NCBI GenBank assembly: GCA_021775385.1
Contig: JAJFHW010000359.1
Coordinates: forward strand, 1-10,808
DNA length: 10,808 nucleotides
Source of the DNA: Hyphomicrobiales bacterium
GTDB lineage: Bacteria > Pseudomonadota > Alphaproteobacteria > Rhizobiales > HXMU1428-3
Direction of reading: 5' to 3'
The position numbers and the translations under genes are program-made. The notes beneath the pieces are model-generated. The model was not told the origin of the DNA and made no database searches. It saw only the letters and a list, made by a program, of their open reading frames with translations. This document shows, in pieces, positions 1 to 6,243 of this stretch (the stretch's first letter is position 1; each line of letters starts with the position of its first letter).

Positions 1-699
1 GCATTGATAGAGCAATGTCCTGTCATTCTTTATGCAGGCTCGTTGGTACCGGATGAAATTCTACAATTTGCACCAACTGAAACCCGCAAAATAAACACAG
101 CTCCCTTAGCGCTGGGAGAGATTGTAGAAGAGCTGAAACAAGCTGCAAGTGAGGGCAAAGATGTTGCAAGGCTCCACTCTGGAGATCCATCCTTGTATAG
201 CGCAATCGCTGAGCAATGTGCACTTCTGCGCGAGCTGGAGATCGAATATGAAGTTGTCCCTGGCGTTCCAGCTTTTGCAGCTGCAAGTGCTGCCCTAGGC
301 CTTGAACTAACATTACCTGAGGTCAACCAGACCGTCATTCTGACAAGGACATCAAGGCGTGCGTCTGCAATGCCAGAGGGCGAGAATTTAAAAATTCTGG
401 GGGCTTCAAAAGCTCTTTTAGCCATACATTTATCAGCTAAAAATGCAGATCAAATAATGGAAGATCTCATACCTAATTATGGGGAAGAATGCCCAGTTTA
501 TATTACATGCGATGTCTCATGGCCTACAGAAAAGCTTGTAAAAACAAAGCTCTCCAACTTAAGCTCCACACTAAAAGAGCACGGTATAGAACGAACTGCA
601 ATCATCTTTGTTGGTAAAGCCCTTGACCAGGAATTGGTGAGAAAAAGCGCGTTATACGATAAAGATCATAACCGTCATCTAAAACCGGCTAGTGAATAG
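1..699 (+). CDS. cobM: Precorrin-4 C11-methyltransferase CobM, 5' end cut off by the window
   Basis: SAM-dependent tetrapyrrole methylase that methylates C11 of precorrin-4 (or cobalt-precorrin-4, CbiF) in cytoplasmic cobalamin synthesis. The frame is open from base 1 and reads ALIEQCPVILYAGSLVP, which is the segment that follows the N-terminal GxGPGxxxLxT SAM loop in this family. About 20 residues are therefore missing, and the TTG at position 4 is not a real start. Visible family motifs are the substrate/SAM segment DVARLHSGDPSLYSAIAEQ (about residues 55-73 of the visible part), the VPGVPAFAAASAALG segment (about 86-100), and the typical C-terminal ending SALYD. The stop is TAG at 697-699. 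No other cob gene is visible, so any cobalamin operon must lie to the left. A hairpin cluster follows downstream and the next gene is convergent. Identification is firm; the choice between CobM and CbiF (aerobic or anaerobic route) cannot be settled here. Confidence 0.93.
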   Translation, partial: ALIEQCPVILYAGSLVPDEILQFAPTETRKINTAPLALGEIVEELKQAASEGKDVARLHSGDPSLYSAIAEQCALLRELEIEYEVVPGVPAFAAASAALGLELTLPEVNQTVILTRTSRRASAMPEGENLKILGASKALLAIHLSAKNADQIMEDLIPNYGEECPVYITCDVSWPTEKLVKTKLSNLSSTLKEHGIERTAIIFVGKALDQELVRKSALYDKDHNRHLKPASE

Positions 700-737
700 A
701 TTAACCAAATCAATAAGCGTGTATGATGAAGAAGGAG

Positions 738-876
738 CTCAGCCCTTTTCGGGCTGAGGGACATGACGCCTTTGGCGTCCGGCGTACAAGATCAGCCCGA
801 ACGGAGCGTAGCGAGTACGGATAAGCTGGTCGCAAAAAAAGCGCCGCACCTCATAGGCCCGCTGCTTCAGCAGCAG
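738..876. other. Cluster of GC-rich hairpins downstream of cobM
   Basis: Four stem-loops are packed into about 140 bases between two convergent genes. 738-745 pairs perfectly with 751-758 (8 bp, loop TTTTC). 765-770 pairs with 774-779 (GACGCC/GGCGTC, loop TTT). 790-799 (GATCAGCCCG) pairs with 818-820 plus 825-831, with a four-base bulge and one G-T pair. 861-865 pairs with 870-874 (GCTGC/GCAGC). The segment is clearly more GC-rich than its flanks. The first hairpin could end cobM transcription, but no clean T-run follows it. On the minus strand, a run of seven T (834-840) lies among short GC pairs and could help end the small convergent gene. It could also be a dispersed REP-like intergenic repeat; only a genome-wide copy search would tell. 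Confidence 0.5.
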
Positions 877-903
877 AATAGCCGTGAGAGAAAACAAGCC
901 TCC

Positions 904-1188
904 TCACCCACCACCTCGGCGAAAAGCAAGGTCAAACTCATCAATGAATTTGTTTTGAGCTTCATCAGACATACCATTAAATTCAAGCATGACCTCCATC
1001 TGAGGCAAACTCAATAAGCCTGTCACTTGTCTGTCTGGCAAAATTGTGAAAGAAATAAAAGCTTCACCCGTCTCTTGAGGGATCTTAAAGTGAGTTGAGT
1101 TTTTATCAAAAGATCCATTTGGTACTAAATGATCTAAACTTCTAAAAAATTCAGTAGGCTTCGCACTCATTATTTTTTTTAGAGACAT
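904..1188 (-). CDS. Small hypothetical protein, 94 aa, C-terminal RGGG tail
   Basis: I do not recognise a named family. The protein is about 94 residues from the ATG at 1188-1186, with a weak GGGA ribosome site about 12 bases upstream. An upstream in-frame TTG (1203) and an internal ATG (1170) are alternatives. It looks like a real globular protein: a segment with alternating hydrophobic residues (GEAFISFTILPDR), then a second strand-like stretch with LSLPQMEVMLEF, then a helix running into FIDEFDLAFRRGGG at the stop. There is no signal peptide, membrane segment or cysteine cluster. A closing pattern like FDxAFxRGGG is, as far as I recall, shared by short alphaproteobacterial hypothetical proteins, but that is memory and not a search result. 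It is convergent with cobM and downstream of the OmpA-like gene on the same strand, 213 bases away, so it probably has its own promoter. Confidence 0.6.
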   Translation of the reverse strand: MSLKKIMSAKPTEFFRSLDHLVPNGSFDKNSTHFKIPQETGEAFISFTILPDRQVTGLLSLPQMEVMLEFNGMSDEAQNKFIDEFDLAFRRGGG

Positions 1189-1401
1189 AATAAATTTTCC
1201 CAAACAATATCTTAATTTTAGACAATAACTCTATCATCACTAATCAGAAATGATATTTCACAAAACGAATGAATAAAGGCATGTGAGGTTTGTAAATCAT
1301 TCATTGTCGAATGAAAGTGAAGCAGACTATGTGAAATTAAAATAGCCGTTTCAAATCACAAAAGTGAGAAAATGTCTCAAATGTGGGAAATTATATACTA
1401 A

Positions 1402-2025
1402 TTAATAAAGCTCTAGCTCAATGCGGCGGTTTAAAGCTTCATTTTCAGGGCTATCATTTGGCGCTATTGGTGAGGTATCTCCAAGACCAACTGCACGTAA
1501 ACGATCTTTTTTAACGCCTGTTTTAATGAATTGATCCATAACAGAACTGGCCCGCAATCCAGAAAGCCGTTGATTGGTTTCAGGGTTGCCTCGTGAATCT
1601 GTGTGTCCAGAGATAATAACTTTCGTGCGATCACAGTCCTGCAAAATGCCAGAGATATCTTTAACTATCTCAACACTGCCGCGAGATAATTTATGCTGTC
1701 CAGGCAAAAACTCAATGGGTTGTTCTTTGAGAACAGAAAGAACGGTATTCTGACAGCTTTTAACAGATTTAAGGTCAGAAGGCTCTTTTTTAGCTGCTTC
1801 TTTAGTTATAACAGGTTTTGTCTCGCGGTTAACAAGCTTGAGTTTCTTGGGTTTAATTCCTCTTTCAAACAGGTCTTTACGTTCGTCATCGGTCATATAT
1901 TGAACAACCGGCGCCCCGTCTTCATCAGTTGAGTTTGCAGTGGTGGTGTAGCCAAGCAAAAAAACACAAAGAACCCAAAGCCCAAGCCCAAGAAATAATC
2001 CTCTATGATTTTGATAGACCGCCAT
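1402..2025 (-). CDS. OmpA/Pal-family peptidoglycan-binding protein with N-terminal membrane segment
   Basis: 207 residues from the ATG at 2025-2023. This start is chosen because GAGGG sits about 8 bases upstream; an in-frame TTG at 2043 has no such support. A hydrophobic segment at residues 9-26 (LFLGLGLWVLCVFLLGY) is a signal anchor or uncleaved signal. It is followed by a hydrophilic, lysine- and glutamate-rich linker (about 33-88). The C-terminal half (about 90-207) is an OmpA_C domain: paired cysteines C91 and C131, then SGHTDSRGNPETNQRLSGLR (139-158), which contains the TD...N..LS..R peptidoglycan (diaminopimelate) binding motif, and NRRIELEL at the end. The likely role is tethering the envelope to the cell wall. 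There is no beta-barrel and no clear lipobox, so it is neither full OmpA nor classical Pal. It stands alone, with no tol or motor genes nearby, so a more specific role is not assigned. Confidence 0.85.
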   Translation of the reverse strand: MAVYQNHRGLFLGLGLWVLCVFLLGYTTTANSTDEDGAPVVQYMTDDERKDLFERGIKPKKLKLVNRETKPVITKEAAKKEPSDLKSVKSCQNTVLSVLKEQPIEFLPGQHKLSRGSVEIVKDISGILQDCDRTKVIISGHTDSRGNPETNQRLSGLRASSVMDQFIKTGVKKDRLRAVGLGDTSPIAPNDSPENEALNRRIELELY

Positions 2026-2302
2026 CTTATAACCCTCACCCAATATCCGCGCAATTTATACCCTTCTATCCTTACTAATAATGAAGCGCACTTGTAAAGA
2101 CTTAGCCCCAAAGCTCCCCAACAAATGCTTGAGCTTGAGGATAAACTTATCGCGCGGGCGCGTACTGGGCAATCTAAACTCAATGGTTTTCCGCTTTTGA
2201 CCCATTACGGACTTTATCAAGTCTAAATCAACATCCCATTTTACTGATGAAGATCATCAGAAAAACACTGTTTTGACTTTGATTGCAAACCAAGTACGAA
2301 TT
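2026..2302. other. Non-coding stretch upstream of the OmpA-like gene
   Basis: No convincing gene. It must hold the promoter of the minus-strand OmpA-like gene, but I see no clear -35/-10 pair. A plus-strand frame of 33 codons (ATG 2125 to TAA 2226) begins MLELEDKLIARARTGQ; it looks protein-like but lacks a ribosome site and may be a gene remnant. A perfect hairpin CTGATGA-AGA-TCATCAG sits at 2244-2260, followed at once by the palindrome-like AAAACACTGTTTT (2262-2274). Together these could be an operator or a weak terminator. Confidence 0.4.
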
Positions 2303-2554
2303 ATTGTTCTCCATCAGCACCTATGGAACAGTTTAAGGTATTTATATAAGTGAGTGTTTTAGCTCATCGTAAGTAGGAAGACTACAGCAGCAGCTATCGG
2401 CTTGGTGAGATATTTTGCTAAAGGTTTATTCAAGTAATTTTTAGGCGTTTATTCTTTCGTCTCATCATTTGCTCCTTGAGTAGCAATGATGTGCCTAAAA
2501 TACTCACTTAAGCAATATCACTATTCTGTTCCATAGGTGCTGACGTCAGACAAT
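2303..2554. mobile_element. MITE-like element with long terminal inverted repeats, no transposase
   Basis: A non-coding block that is symmetric about position 2428.5. The strongest arms are an 18-bp perfect inverted repeat: 2314-2331 (TCAGCACCTATGGAACAG) against 2526-2543. In the same register the repeat continues inward with mismatches for another 31 bases to 2362 and 2495, where TAAGTGAGTxTTTTAG is almost identical in both arms. It reappears outward at ATTGT 2303-2307 and ACAAT 2550-2554. Arms of about 49-60 bp around a non-repetitive core of about 132 bp, with no open frame, fit a miniature inverted-repeat transposable element. No clear target-site duplication is visible for any of the end positions I tried, so the exact boundaries are uncertain and the element may be old. 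The alternative is a large cruciform or attachment-like structure. I do not recognise the terminal repeat as belonging to a known IS family. Confidence 0.6.
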
Positions 2555-2825
2555 CATGTTTTTTACTTATTTTTTTACACCTCTCATTGTTTTTTGCATT
2601 TAATTTTTTTCAGTCAAAAAAACAAAACCACCCCAGTACTCAGATTCTTTCGACTTGTATGCCTTAATTATAATTAGCTCGAATATATTATGTGCAAGGC
2701 AAAAAACTTGAGCACATTTTAGATGCAATGAGCGGTTGCACGACATAGGGTATTCTATACAGATAATCCTGAAATAGTTCACTGAATCAATTAGATAGTA
2801 GATTGTAGAAAAACTCCTCCGATTC
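2555..2825. other. AT-rich leader region upstream of the binding-protein gene
   Basis: No gene found on either strand. It contains T- and A-runs (2559-2632), a perfect 12-bp palindrome TAATTATAATTA (2665-2676), an imperfect hairpin TGTGCAAG...CTTGAGCACA (2691-2716), and a small inverted repeat TGCAA/TTGCA (2724-2740). If the downstream promoter is of the sigma-54 type, activator sites would be expected here. The palindrome and the 2691-2716 repeat are the best candidates, but no specific regulator can be named. Confidence 0.35.
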
Positions 2826-2842
2826 TTGGCATGCAAACTGCG
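2826..2842 (+). promoter_or_regulatory. Sigma-54-like -24/-12 promoter for the substrate-binding protein
   Basis: TTGGCATG (2826-2833) resembles the -24 element TGGCACG with one change. CTGC (2838-2841) resembles the -12 element TTGC. The invariant GG (2828-2829) and GC (2840-2841) are exactly 10 bases apart, as RpoN promoters require. Transcription would start near 2853 and leave an untranslated leader of about 48 bases before the ATG at 2901. Two positions differ from consensus and no RpoN activator gene is in the window, so this is a candidate only. A short inverted repeat CTTG-AAATA-CAAG (2856-2868) lies at the predicted start. Confidence 0.4.
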
Positions 2843-2900
2843 ACATACATATTGTCTTGAAATACAAGTCAGTGAAACAAATAAACTTAAGGAGTGTTTT

Positions 2901-4253
2901 ATGCGACAGACAATAAAGCTAATGGTTGGTGCGGCATTCATTGCGGTCTCATCCATACCTGTTTCCGCAGAAACGATAGAAATCGGAATTGGTCATCAGA
3001 GCACAGTAACAAATACTGTTCCTGGAGGCATCATTCTTCAAAAGCTTAAAATCCTTGAGAAGTACCTGCCAAAGGACGGAAAATACAAAGACGCAAAATA
3101 TAAAATTATTTATAAAGATTATACATCTGGCCCTCCAATTACCAATCAGATGCTGGCAGGTAAACTAGCATTTGGCGTTATGGGTGATTACCCTTTAATT
3201 GTTAATGGTGCCAAATTTCAAGAGACAGGTAAAAAGACTAGTAAATTTATCGCTGTAACCGGCTATAATCTAAAAGGTACAGGTAACGGCATCGTCGTAC
3301 CTGTGGCTTCTGACATTTATTCATTGGATCAACTCGAAGGAAAAACAATTTCAACTCCTTTCGGGAGTGCAGCCTGGGGTATGACGTTAAAAGCTTTACG
3401 TGATGCCAAGCTCTTGGATAAAGTTAATCTGAGAAACCAGTCTCCCCCTGTTGGTGTTGCAAAAATTGCAAATGGAAAAATTGATGCGCATTCGGATTTC
3501 TGCCCCTGGTCTGAAGTCATGGAGTTCCGAGGAACTGGGCGTAAGATATTTGATGGCAGTGAAGCAGATATTCCAACATTTCATGGAACAGTCGTAAATA
3601 ATGATTTCGCAACAAAATATCCTGAAATAGTGCATGCTTATTTAGAAGCGACTCTAGAAGCACAAGCTTGGATTATTAAAGATCCAGCTAATGCGGCAAC
3701 CAAGGTGTCTGAATGGACTGGAATAGAAAAAGAAGTTCTATATCTTTACTTCTCTAAGGGCGGAATTTCTACATTTGAAGCCTCCATAAAGCCAGTTTGG
3801 GCAAAAGCTCTCAAATATGATCACGAACTTCTTGTAAAAGAGAAGAACATCCCTCCTCTAGATTTCAATGCATGGATTGATCATACATATGTTGAAGCTG
3901 CATTTAAAAAACGTGGCCTAGATTATAAGGCGACCTTAAAAGAGGTTGTTAGCCCAGTGATTGATGATCCCAAGCTTGCTCCAGCAGAAATGTGGATTAA
4001 AGATGAAGGCATCGTTGCATACAAATCAGTAAAAGAAATGATTGAGGCTTATAAAGCTGCCGTTAAGGATAAGAAAACGGTTTTCGCAACATACGTTTAT
4101 GACAAGGCAACAGGACTAAAGCTATTCGGTAAGGTGGCTTTTTTGGTATCTGATGCCAAAGCTGTCACAGCATTCATGAAAAAAGGTGATGCCGACAAGT
4201 TTCTAAAGAAAACAGGTGGCAAGTTAATAGCTTGGAAAGACGCAACTTCTTAA
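2901..4253 (+). CDS. NitT/TauT-type ABC substrate-binding protein with NosL-like C-terminal domain
   Basis: 450 residues from the ATG at 2901, set by AAGGAG six bases upstream; the frame is open further 5' but has no comparable site there. A Sec signal peptide covers residues 1-23, with predicted cleavage at VSA-E. The mature N-terminal part (about 24-345) has the NMT1/SsuA/TauA-like pattern: an opening strand, GPPITNQMLAGKLAFGVMGDYPL, a LEGKTISTPFGSAA segment at the second lobe, then helices around PEIVHAYLEATLEAQAWI. This family binds nitrate, sulfonates, taurine, thiamine precursors and similar anions in the periplasm. Residues about 355-450 are an extra domain: AEMWIKDEGIVAYKS, ATYVYDKATGLKLFGKVAFLV, then a phenylalanine-rich FMKKGDADKFLKKTGGKLIAW ending, reminiscent of NosL-family copper chaperones. 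The only cysteine is near residue 201, so NosL-type copper ligands are not evident. No permease or ATPase gene is adjacent. The ligand is unknown. Confidence 0.82.
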   Translation: MRQTIKLMVGAAFIAVSSIPVSAETIEIGIGHQSTVTNTVPGGIILQKLKILEKYLPKDGKYKDAKYKIIYKDYTSGPPITNQMLAGKLAFGVMGDYPLIVNGAKFQETGKKTSKFIAVTGYNLKGTGNGIVVPVASDIYSLDQLEGKTISTPFGSAAWGMTLKALRDAKLLDKVNLRNQSPPVGVAKIANGKIDAHSDFCPWSEVMEFRGTGRKIFDGSEADIPTFHGTVVNNDFATKYPEIVHAYLEATLEAQAWIIKDPANAATKVSEWTGIEKEVLYLYFSKGGISTFEASIKPVWAKALKYDHELLVKEKNIPPLDFNAWIDHTYVEAAFKKRGLDYKATLKEVVSPVIDDPKLAPAEMWIKDEGIVAYKSVKEMIEAYKAAVKDKKTVFATYVYDKATGLKLFGKVAFLVSDAKAVTAFMKKGDADKFLKKTGGKLIAWKDATS

Positions 4254-4267
4254 GGTTACTTAGATCA

Positions 4268-4306
4268 AGGCCTGTAGAGTAGGCATAGAACCTGCTTTAC
4301 AGGCCT
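4268..4306 (+). terminator. Strong hairpin after the substrate-binding protein gene
   Basis: 4268-4283 pairs with 4291-4306. There are nine perfect outer pairs (AGGCCTGTA/TACAGGCCT), one G-T wobble, then six inner pairs including another wobble, around a 7-base loop. It begins 14 bases after the stop codon of the binding-protein gene. The trailing bases (GTTCCGTT) are not a clean T-run, so it could end transcription weakly or protect the transcript 3' end. It argues that the binding protein is transcribed alone. Confidence 0.6.
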
Positions 4307-4791
4307 GTTCCGTTCACTGTAATAAGTGATTATTTAAGCCTAAAGCTTCCAAGAGTAAACCAGCCATGCGACCGACTATGATACGTGTTGATGAGAACTT
4401 CAAATCAGATGTATCTTTTCACTTTCTTTTATCCCAAAATCTATTTTCATATCTCTCAATAGAATTGAGGTTGGGTGCTTTTTTCGGGCACAGGTGAGTT
4501 TATCTCTATTATGTGTGCGAAGTTTTGGGGGAGTTAAAGAGAGCAGCATTAGGTGATGTATATTCTTCCTTCTCATCCCTACTCTCCAAATTAAAGATCA
4601 TTTTTATCATATCAGATTGAAGACCTCTATGGTCCTGCTTGAACAGACCCTTGATTGCTCGCAAATGCCTGGAAGAGTTAGTGCAACAGAAGGCGGTCAC
4701 CTCTATACATAGAAAGAGATGACCACTTAACCTTGTGAATTTTGTTATAAATGAAGAAGGTTTAAATATATAAAAAAACTAAAAATGGCTA
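4307..4791. other. Long intergenic stretch without a supported gene
   Basis: About 485 bases between a plus-strand gene and a minus-strand operon that converge on it. Visible structures are a perfect hairpin CTCAAT-AGA-ATTGAG (4455-4469) followed by GTGC-(N9)-GCAC enclosing six T (4475-4491), and a 10-bp imperfect hairpin 4695-4704/4715-4724 that pairs fully, with a G-T wobble, if read on the minus strand. Two short frames exist: plus 4366-4497, 43 codons; minus 4509-4700, 63 codons with a GTG start, containing SDMIKMIFNLESRDEKEEY. Neither has a convincing ribosome site or a recognised family. They may be remnants of a lost gene. Confidence 0.4.
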
Positions 4792-4838
4792 CAGGCAGAA
4801 GTATCAAAAATAATAATATTGATACTTCTGAAAGCCTG
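4792..4838 (-). terminator. Rho-independent terminator of the fdxA-fpr operon
   Basis: A perfect 12-bp stem: 4796-4807 (CAGAAGTATCAA) against 4819-4830, with an 11-base AT loop. It is enlarged by CAGG (4792-4795) pairing with CCTG (4835-4838) across a small bulge. It lies within a few bases of the fpr stop codon. Read on the minus strand, the stem is followed by CCTGTAGCC and then two T-runs (five T, then seven T). The first T-run is displaced about 9 bases from the inner stem, so efficiency is uncertain, but position and stem strength fit a terminator. Confidence 0.7.
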
Positions 4839-4840
4839 AC

Positions 4841-5656
4841 TTATTCAGCAAAAGCTCGCTCGATGACATAATCAGCAGGGCGGTTATTAGCACCTTCGAT
4901 AAAGTCAGATTTTTCTAAGATGTGTTGTGTATCTTTTAGCATCGCAGTTGAGCCGCAGATCATGGCTCTGTCATTTTTAGGGTCAAGAGCGGGGAGACCA
5001 AGGTGTTTAAAAAGTTCACCCGATTTCATTAGATCTGTTATGCGGCCACGGACTTTGTAATCTTCCCGGGTAACAGATGTAAAGTGATGTAATTTGCTGG
5101 TGTCTAATAACTCAGACAGCATTTCATCATTTTTAATTTCTTCTACCAAATCGATACCATATTGCAGTTCAGAAATTTCGCGGCAAGAATGAGTGAGGAT
5201 CAGTTCGTCAAATTTTTCGTAAGTTTCAATATCACGTATAAGGCTAGCAAAAGGGGCAATTCCTGTGCCGGTAGAGAACATATAAAGCCGTTTACCAGGG
5301 CTTAAAGCATCAATAACCAGCGTGCCAGTTGGCTTTTTTCGCATTAGAATTTTATCACCGACTTTAATTTTTTGAAGATGTGACGTTAAAGGGCCATTTG
5401 GAACCTTAATAGAATAAAACTCCAACTCTTCGCCCCAAGCAGGACTGGCAATTGAATAAGCCCGGTAAAGTGGTTTCCCATCAATCATAAGTCCAATCAT
5501 GACAAATTCACCAGATCTGAATCTGAACCCATCAGGCCTTGTCGTGCGGAATTTGAATAAAGTTTCGGTATAGTGCTGTACTTCAAGCACTGTCTCTTGG
5601 AAAACCCCATCAGGAATCTTAGTTTCATTTAAAGCGGGTTTAGTAATTGTATTCAT
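4841..5656 (-). CDS. fpr: Ferredoxin-NADP+ reductase
   Basis: FAD enzyme that moves electrons between NADPH and ferredoxin or flavodoxin in the cytoplasm. It is 271 residues from the ATG at 5656-5654; AAGG lies about 10 bases upstream, and an upstream TTG (5677) is less likely. Seen motifs: RAYSIASP (65-72), the FAD-binding RxYS; GTGIAPF (130-136), the pyridine-nucleotide loop; a CGSTAML-type segment near residue 230; and the ending YVIERAFAE. The short C-terminal tail after the conserved aromatic position is typical of bacterial subclass I reductases (Azotobacter/Rhodobacter Fpr type), as is the length. It lies 32 bases downstream of fdxA on the same strand, so the two are very likely one transcript and redox partners. 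Bacterial Fpr often serves oxidative-stress and Fe-S functions; here the neighbours suggest it may also feed the divergent AprAB-like reductase, which is inference. Confidence 0.93.
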   Translation of the reverse strand: MNTITKPALNETKIPDGVFQETVLEVQHYTETLFKFRTTRPDGFRFRSGEFVMIGLMIDGKPLYRAYSIASPAWGEELEFYSIKVPNGPLTSHLQKIKVGDKILMRKKPTGTLVIDALSPGKRLYMFSTGTGIAPFASLIRDIETYEKFDELILTHSCREISELQYGIDLVEEIKNDEMLSELLDTSKLHHFTSVTREDYKVRGRITDLMKSGELFKHLGLPALDPKNDRAMICGSTAMLKDTQHILEKSDFIEGANNRPADYVIERAFAE

Positions 5657-5688
5657 CAGGATTTTACCTTTGGTCAAAGAAGAAAAAA

Positions 5689-6024
5689 TTAAGCAGCTTG
5701 ACTAGCTTCTTCACTAAGAAGTTTAAGTTTATCGTCAACGCCATTCCATTCTTCGGCATCAGTAAGGGGTTCTTTTTTTTCTGTTATCACAGGCCAGATA
5801 GTCGAAAATTTGGTATTGAGCTCAATCCATTTAGCGGCCTCAGGATCATTGCCATCTAAAATAGCATCCGCCGGGCATTCTGGTTCGCAAACCCCACAAT
5901 CAATACATTCATCTGGATTGATAACTAACATATTTTTGCCCTCATAAAAGCAGTCTACGGGGCAAACATCTACACAATCGGTATATTTGCATTTAATACA
6001 CTTGTCATTTACGACAAACGTCAT
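5689..6024 (-). CDS. fdxA: 7Fe ferredoxin ([3Fe-4S][4Fe-4S]) FdxA
   Basis: Small cytoplasmic electron carrier of 111 residues. The start at 6024-6022 is supported by GGAG seven bases upstream. By alignment from memory with Azotobacter FdI (offset +1), C9, C17 and C50 would bind the 3Fe cluster and C21, C40, C43 and C46 the 4Fe cluster; C12 and C25 are the extra free cysteines. The C-terminal extension with [15 protein letters not shown] and EEWNGV is the usual tail of proteobacterial FdxA. The next gene, 32 bases downstream on the same strand, is its probable reductase Fpr. It is divergent from the DUF971/AprAB-like operon, with 219 bases between the two starts, so the two could share control. 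Confidence 0.95.
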   Translation of the reverse strand: MTFVVNDKCIKCKYTDCVDVCPVDCFYEGKNMLVINPDECIDCGVCEPECPADAILDGNDPEAAKWIELNTKFSTIWPVITEKKEPLTDAEEWNGVDDKLKLLSEEASQAA

Positions 6025-6041
6025 GATATGTCTCCAATTCT

Positions 6042-6072
6042 TGTATAATCAGTCGGGCTATCAATGGGTCAA
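6042..6072 (-). promoter_or_regulatory. Candidate promoter for fdxA-fpr
   Basis: On the minus strand TTGACC (6072-6067) matches the -35 consensus in five of six positions. A weak -10, TATACA (6047-6042), lies downstream with a spacing of 19, longer than ideal. The start would fall about 15 bases upstream of the fdxA ATG. The -35 is good and the -10 poor, so this is a suggestion. Confidence 0.3.
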
Positions 6073-6204
6073 TATGTTGAAAATATTATATAAAAAAGAT
6101 AAGAAAAAGAACCATTGTAGTTTATTTCTAAAACAAGAATGCCTGAGATAAAAACATTCGTCAGTCAACTAATTGCTATATTTCGAGACAGGTTTGGTTG
6201 ATTC

Positions 6205-6240
6205 TAAAATCCTTATTTAGCGATCTAATAAAGGATTTTA
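6205..6240 (+). promoter_or_regulatory. Hairpin that buries the ribosome binding site of the DUF971 gene
   Basis: 6205-6220 (TAAAATCCTTATTTAG) pairs with 6225-6240 (CTAATAAAGGATTTTA). There are ten consecutive pairs, two mismatches, then four pairs closed by a CGAT tetraloop. The right arm contains AAAGGA (6230-6235), the ribosome binding site for the ATG at 6244, so a folded transcript would hide it. This could be a translational switch (temperature, protein or ribosome dependent). As DNA, the same dyad could be an operator for the GntR-type regulator at the end of the operon. The structure is seen directly; its use is inference. Confidence 0.6.
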
Positions 6241-6243
6241 TTT

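Noticed and set aside
763..1017. Plus-strand open frame of 84 codons running through the hairpin cluster
   Set aside because: It overlaps the structured segment and the opposite-strand small gene, has low-complexity composition and no ribosome site; treated as chance.
1267..1305. AATGAAT/ATTCATT inverted repeat upstream of the small gene
   Set aside because: Only 7 bp with a 24-base spacer in AT-rich sequence; easily chance.
2303..2554. A defined insertion sequence with target duplication
   Set aside because: No transposase frame inside, and no direct repeat found at any of the boundaries tested by eye; kept as MITE-like.
2826..2900. Upstream extension of the substrate-binding protein frame
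   Set aside because: The AAGGAG site and the signal peptide both place the start at 2901; the extension would put 25 residues before the signal sequence.
4509..4700. Minus-strand 63-codon frame with GTG start
   Set aside because: No ribosome site, no recognisable family, and its start lies inside a hairpin; noted only as a possible remnant.
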